Source: Candidatus Saccharimonadia bacterium
GTDB lineage: Bacteria; Patescibacteriota; Saccharimonadia; Saccharimonadales; Saccharimonadaceae
Assembly (NCBI GenBank): GCA_023259925.1
Contig: JALRDS010000014.1
Location: forward strand, 1-8,901
Reading direction: 5' to 3'
Length of the DNA: 8,901 nt
The position numbers and the translations under genes are program-made. Below, one piece after another: positions 6,617-8,901 of the stretch. The first letter of the stretch is position 1; each line of letters opens with the position of its first letter. The notes beneath the pieces were generated by a model. That model was not told where the DNA came from and did no database searches. It saw only the letters and a program-made list of their open reading frames with translations.

Positions 6617-6703
6617 TGGTGCGCGGGGCGGGACTTGAACCCGCACAGCCGTAAAGCCAAGGGATTTTAAGTCCCTCGTGTCTACCAATTCCACCACCCG
6701 CGC
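6617..6703 (-). tRNA. tRNA-Leu(TAA)
   Basis: An 87-nt class II tRNA including encoded CCA. The acceptor stem GCGCGGG/CCCGCGC is perfect, with discriminator A at 6620. The anticodon stem is AGGGA/TCCCT with loop CTTAAAA, giving anticodon TAA (6669-6667) for UUA/UUG codons. A long variable arm of the leucine type follows, then the T-arm GCGGG-TTCAAGT-CCCGC, fully canonical. It lies 21 nt after tRNA-Cys with no clear promoter of its own, so it is probably on the same transcript, processed and then terminated by the hairpin at 6570-6609. Confidence 0.96.
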
Positions 6704-6724
6704 ATATAATTTGTAAGGTACACA

Positions 6725-6798
6725 TGGAGGCACGTACGGGTAACGCTCCCGTCTACCTGGTTTTGCAGACCAGTGCCTAACTTCTCGGCCAACGCGCC
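6725..6798 (-). tRNA. tRNA-Cys(GCA) with atypical D- and T-loops
   Basis: A 74-nt class I tRNA including encoded CCA. Acceptor stem GGCGCGT/ACGTGCC pairs with one G-T. The discriminator is T (6728), the identity base usual for tRNA-Cys. The anticodon stem is CTGGT/ACCAG with loop CTGCAAA, anticodon GCA (6766-6764). The T-stem ACGGG/CCCGT is perfect, but its loop is AGCGTTA instead of the near-universal TTCRANN form. The D-loop GAGAAGTTA lacks the GG dinucleotide at 18-19 (it reads AG). The variable region is only 4 nt (GTAG). All stems are intact, which argues for a working gene rather than a decayed copy. It lies between two tRNA-Leu genes; a -10 (TATACT, 6813-6808) ends 9 nt before the 5' end. 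Confidence 0.9.
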
Positions 6799-6807
6799 AC
6801 TCGAACT

Positions 6808-6813
6808 AGTATA
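6808..6813 (-). promoter_or_regulatory. Candidate -10 of tRNA-Cys
   Basis: TATACT on the minus strand, within TATACTAGT, ends 9 nt before the mature tRNA-Cys 5' end, nearly the same geometry as the Leu(GAG) promoter. No good -35 is visible; that position falls inside the preceding terminator hairpin. Read-through from Leu(GAG) is the alternative. Confidence 0.45.
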
Positions 6814-6815
6814 CC

Positions 6816-6844
6816 AAATAAAAAGAGCCTTCGGAGGCACTTTG
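6816..6844 (-). terminator. Hairpin terminator after tRNA-Leu(GAG)
   Basis: On the minus strand GCCT-CCGA-AGGC forms the hairpin core, extended across one mismatch by AAAG/CTTT, followed by TTTTTATTT. It starts about 7 nt after the CCA end of tRNA-Leu(GAG). The other strand also has a T-rich flank, so it might work both ways, but nothing on the plus strand needs it. Confidence 0.7.
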
Positions 6845-6850
6845 TTATTT

Positions 6851-6938
6851 TGGTGCGGCGAAGAGGACTTGAACCTCCACGATCGCAATGATCACTAGCC
6901 CCTCAAGCTAGCGCGTCTACCAATTCCGCCACCGCCGC
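6851..6938 (-). tRNA. tRNA-Leu(GAG)
   Basis: An 88-nt class II tRNA with encoded CCA. Acceptor GCGGCGG/TCGCCGC pairs with one G-T, discriminator A. The anticodon stem CTAGC/GCTAG holds the loop TTGAGGG, anticodon GAG, reading CUC/CUU. A long variable arm (around TGATCATTGCGATCG) and the T-arm GGAGG-TTCAAGT-CCTCT are typical. Its own strong promoter lies immediately upstream and a terminator follows. It begins 23 nt after the stop of the substrate-binding protein gene. Confidence 0.96.
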
Positions 6939-6948
6939 ATAGATTTGA

Positions 6949-6978
6949 ATTATACCCTATTTTAAGGTGTTTTGTAAA
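6949..6978 (-). promoter_or_regulatory. Strong promoter of tRNA-Leu(GAG)
   Basis: TTTACA (6978-6973), an 18-nt spacer and TATAAT (6954-6949) on the minus strand. This is the best consensus promoter in the window. Start is expected near 6942, about 4 nt before the mature tRNA. The -35 lies inside the last codons of the substrate-binding protein gene. Confidence 0.75.
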
Positions 6979-8650
6979 CAGATTCTTGCTGAGCCGACCA
7001 GTACAATACGTTTGCATAGCGATCAATTTCTGATGGCACACCACGCCCTGGTATGTCAGGATGAACACTTGGACGGTGAACGTACTGGAGTACGGACTGA
7101 TATAGTCCAATTGCCGGCACATCGCTCACCCACTGACGCGCGAAAGCTTTGTATTTTTCGTTGCGTAACGCAGGATCAGAGTTTACCCGAGCGCTGGAGA
7201 GTGCGTCGTCGCTCACACTGTTACTGTAATTAGAGAAGTTAAACCCACCTGTTGTAGCTTGCGTTGAATGCCAATACGCGTATACGTCAGGGTCAACACC
7301 TATAACCAGCTTATACAGAAGTACGTCGTAACTGCGCTGCTGTAACACCGTTTGGACAAAATCTTGCGAAGTAGAGTCACGCGTATCAGTATTTATTTTT
7401 ATGCCTAGCTTTCGCCACTGCCCCGCTAACCGCTCCATAACCTTTTCATATGTCGGATCATTTGCCGTTACTACAGTTAGCTCTAATGGCTGATCACCCT
7501 TCTGACGTACCTGGCTATCTTTTGGTAGCTTCCATCCCGCTTTATTAAGTAAGTCTACAGCTTTTTTGCTGTCATACTCAATATCTGCAGGTATGTTTTT
7601 TCCGCTCAATTGGCCATTAACGAACGGTAAATGAAGTGATGGCACTTCGTACCCTATCGCCTTGCGCACCTCTACGGTGTCAGTCCCCACTTGTAACGCT
7701 CGCCGAATAGCCTTGTCTTTTAAGATACTACTTTGGGTATTCAACAACGCATACACACCGCTATTGAGAGGATACTGCTCGGCTTTAAAAGTGCTTGGTA
7801 GCTCGTTGGGCTTAATATTAGTTCCAGCAGCGGCTGTTACTTCGCCAGTCTGCAAGGCGGTCGCCATATCATCAGCTGAATTGTAGGCATGGAGCTCAAA
7901 CCGTGACAGGCGGGGGGCTCCGCCGTAATATCTTGGCGATGCAGCCATGTTAGCAATTTTATGTTCCCCATCAACTGAAGCCTGTAGTAGTTTTAGTTCA
8001 AATGGGCCACTGCCTGTTGGCGAAATGCTAAATGTACTCTGACGAATAGCTCCTGGTGCCGTATCTGCAAGTACATGCTCTGGCAGCACGGCAAATGTTA
8101 ACGCATGAGGGAACGAGGCGTATGCCGCCGGTAAGGTAAACTTTATTGTACGCTCGTCGAGGGCCTCTGCCGTAACATTCACCCAGTTACCCTGCATTAT
8201 CGAACGCACTTCAGGCGACTGCATTAACGATACAGTGAATGCAATATCATTTGCGGTTAGTTTTGTATTGTCACTCCAACGAGCGTCATCGCGAATTCGA
8301 ACAACGTATTCTTTACCGTCGTCGCTCATATCCATAGATACAGCCAAGTCATCACCCAATGTACCAGTATCATCATACCTATACAGCGAAGAGAATAGCA
8401 GCTTGCCTGCCGATTGCTCAGCTTGAGTTACTGCATATAATGGATTCAACGTATTAATCGGCCCAATACTTGCCTCGGCATATGTTCCACCCGATTTCCA
8501 AGCTACAGTTCGATAAGCTTCTTGATTCCAATGCATTTGCACTGCAACAGCACCTATGAGCGCACCAACGAGTACGAGCCATAGTACAATGTGCTGCTTT
8601 ACATTACGTAGGTTATCGAGCTTACTTACAACGAATTTATGCGCATGGCG
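6962..8650 (-). CDS. Anchored family 5 (oligopeptide-type) ABC substrate-binding protein, 5' end lost at the joint
   Basis: An extracytoplasmic solute-binding protein of the SBP_bac_5 family, which captures peptides or similar solutes for an ABC importer. Counting from GTG 8542 it has 526 residues. Visible family parts are INTLNPLY (29-36), LYRYDDTG (53-60) and the signature DDARWSDNTKLTANDIAFTV (85-104), with the full C-terminal lobe ending in NVLYWSAQQ. The frame stays open upstream of 8542, where it encodes a basic segment (HAHKFVVSKLDNLRNVKQ) and a membrane helix (HIVLWLVLVGALIGAVAV, 8540-8593). No ATG, GTG or TTG occurs in frame between 8543 and 8641, so GTG 8542 would remove the anchor and the true start lies beyond the joint. 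The anchor lacks a lipobox Cys, so this is probably an uncleaved helix rather than a lipoprotein. No permease or ATPase gene is in the window. Confidence 0.9.
   Translation of the reverse strand, partial: RHAHKFVVSKLDNLRNVKQHIVLWLVLVGALIGAVAVQMHWNQEAYRTVAWKSGGTYAEASIGPINTLNPLYAVTQAEQSAGKLLFSSLYRYDDTGTLGDDLAVSMDMSDDGKEYVVRIRDDARWSDNTKLTANDIAFTVSLMQSPEVRSIMQGNWVNVTAEALDERTIKFTLPAAYASFPHALTFAVLPEHVLADTAPGAIRQSTFSISPTGSGPFELKLLQASVDGEHKIANMAASPRYYGGAPRLSRFELHAYNSADDMATALQTGEVTAAAGTNIKPNELPSTFKAEQYPLNSGVYALLNTQSSILKDKAIRRALQVGTDTVEVRKAIGYEVPSLHLPFVNGQLSGKNIPADIEYDSKKAVDLLNKAGWKLPKDSQVRQKGDQPLELTVVTANDPTYEKVMERLAGQWRKLGIKINTDTRDSTSQDFVQTVLQQRSYDVLLYKLVIGVDPDVYAYWHSTQATTGGFNFSNYSNSVSDDALSSARVNSDPALRNEKYKAFARQWVSDVPAIGLYQSVLQYVHRPSVHPDIPGRGVPSEIDRYANVLYWSAQQESVYKTP
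8639..8650. other. Chimeric joint between two unrelated sequences
   Basis: Left of this point the DNA is 44% GC and encodes the N-terminal part of the substrate-binding protein. Right of it the DNA is 67% GC and encodes FabG. The string ATGCGCATGGCG could belong to either parent (HAH of one, NLAMRM of the other, in different minus-strand frames) and contains the palindrome ATGCGCAT. Assembly or library artefact is the likeliest cause. Confidence 0.85.
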
Positions 8651-8901
8651 AGATTGTCGCGGGTAACACCGGCGTTGTTGACGAGGATGTCGAGCTTGCC
8701 GAAGGTGTCGATCGTCGCCGGGATCAATTCCTCGACCTGGGTGGTGTTGCTGAGGTCGCAGGTCACCTCGACATGGTCGCCGCCGATCTCGTCATTGAGC
8801 TGCTCGCGGAAGGCGCGCAGCTTGGCCCCGTTCGAGCCGCTCAGCGCGAGCCGCGCGCCCTGCTTTGCCAGAGCGATGGCGATGGCGGAACCGATGCCGC
8901 C
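8641..8901 (-). CDS. fabG: Internal fragment of FabG, 3-oxoacyl-ACP reductase (alphaproteobacterial type)
   Basis: Minus-strand reading gives 87 residues of a short-chain dehydrogenase that in full reduces 3-oxoacyl-ACP with NADPH in fatty acid synthesis. The fragment starts at GGIG (end of the TGxxxGIG nucleotide-binding motif) at the right edge. It includes GARLALSGSN, the CDLS acidic loop, GKLDILVNNAGVTRDNLAMR with NNAG at 8668-8679, and then loses homology. The catalytic Ser-Tyr-Lys part would have followed and is missing. After residue R at 8641-8643 the frame reads INSL and stops at 8626-8628, which is not FabG. The NAGVTRDNL motif is specific for FabG, and the GC-rich third positions and wording resemble Sphingomonadales-type proteins. 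It is unlike its neighbours in composition and is probably foreign DNA joined in assembly. Confidence 0.88.

Noticed and set aside
8540..8542. GTG as the true start of the substrate-binding protein
   Set aside because: The frame upstream encodes a good membrane anchor with a basic flank; starting at GTG would delete the export signal.
8626..8901. Horizontal transfer of fabG into the genome
   Set aside because: Both genes are truncated at the same short shared string, neither is usable, and there is no IS element, integrase or target duplication. A chimeric joint explains this more simply.
1..8901. CRISPR array, IS element, phage or defence module
   Set aside because: No repeated spacer pattern, transposase, integrase or recognised defence domain is visible on either strand.

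Overview
The window looks like a chromosomal stretch from a Patescibacteria/CPR bacterium, most probably Candidatus Saccharibacteria (TM7). The evidence is a tightly packed lemA-htpX-membrane protein-ligA operon, a DNA ligase A that has lost its zinc-finger cysteines, small anchored membrane proteins, several very short or absent 5' leaders, and moderate GC (80/180 = 44% counted over 8461-8640). Genes end in TAA, TAG and TGA (ligA), which fits the standard code and argues against a UGA-recoding CPR lineage. The lineage call is inference from gene content, not from a phylogeny.

Layout: 1-316 (-) is the N-terminal 105 residues of a small PGPGW-motif membrane protein that runs off the left edge. 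A 77-bp divergent promoter region separates it from an HD-domain nucleotidase-like hydrolase at 394-984 (+). That gene collides tail to tail, with a 4-bp overlap, with a MazG-like/DUF1653 fusion at 981-1616 (-). The minus-strand block from about 6510 down to 981 is a small 3-TM protein, lemA, htpX (GTG start), a six-TM protein of unknown function, ligA (17-bp overlap with the six-TM gene) and the MazG-like gene. Spacers from lemA onward are 16-32 bp or overlaps, so lemA to the MazG-like gene is probably one operon. Its promoter lies at the end of the small membrane protein gene.

6617-6938 holds three minus-strand tRNA genes, Leu(GAG), Cys(GCA) and Leu(TAA), all with encoded CCA. A strong sigma70-type promoter precedes them, a hairpin terminator follows the first, and another follows the last. 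The tRNA-Cys has a very unusual elbow. Upstream of them (6962 to about 8650, -) is an N-terminally anchored family 5 (oligopeptide-type) substrate-binding protein.

At 8639-8650 the sequence changes abruptly. To the right is 67% GC DNA (120/180 over 8701-8880) encoding an internal piece of an alphaproteobacterial-type FabG (3-oxoacyl-ACP reductase). Both genes are broken at the same point, in different frames, across a short shared string containing the palindrome ATGCGCAT. This is best read as a chimeric contig or read joint, so the last ~250 bp should not be attributed to the same organism.

I found no CRISPR array, IS element, phage module or obvious new defence system. The points most worth following up are the joint, the zinc-less LigA with its altered NAD+-binding motif, the atypical tRNA-Cys, and the apparently leaderless genes.
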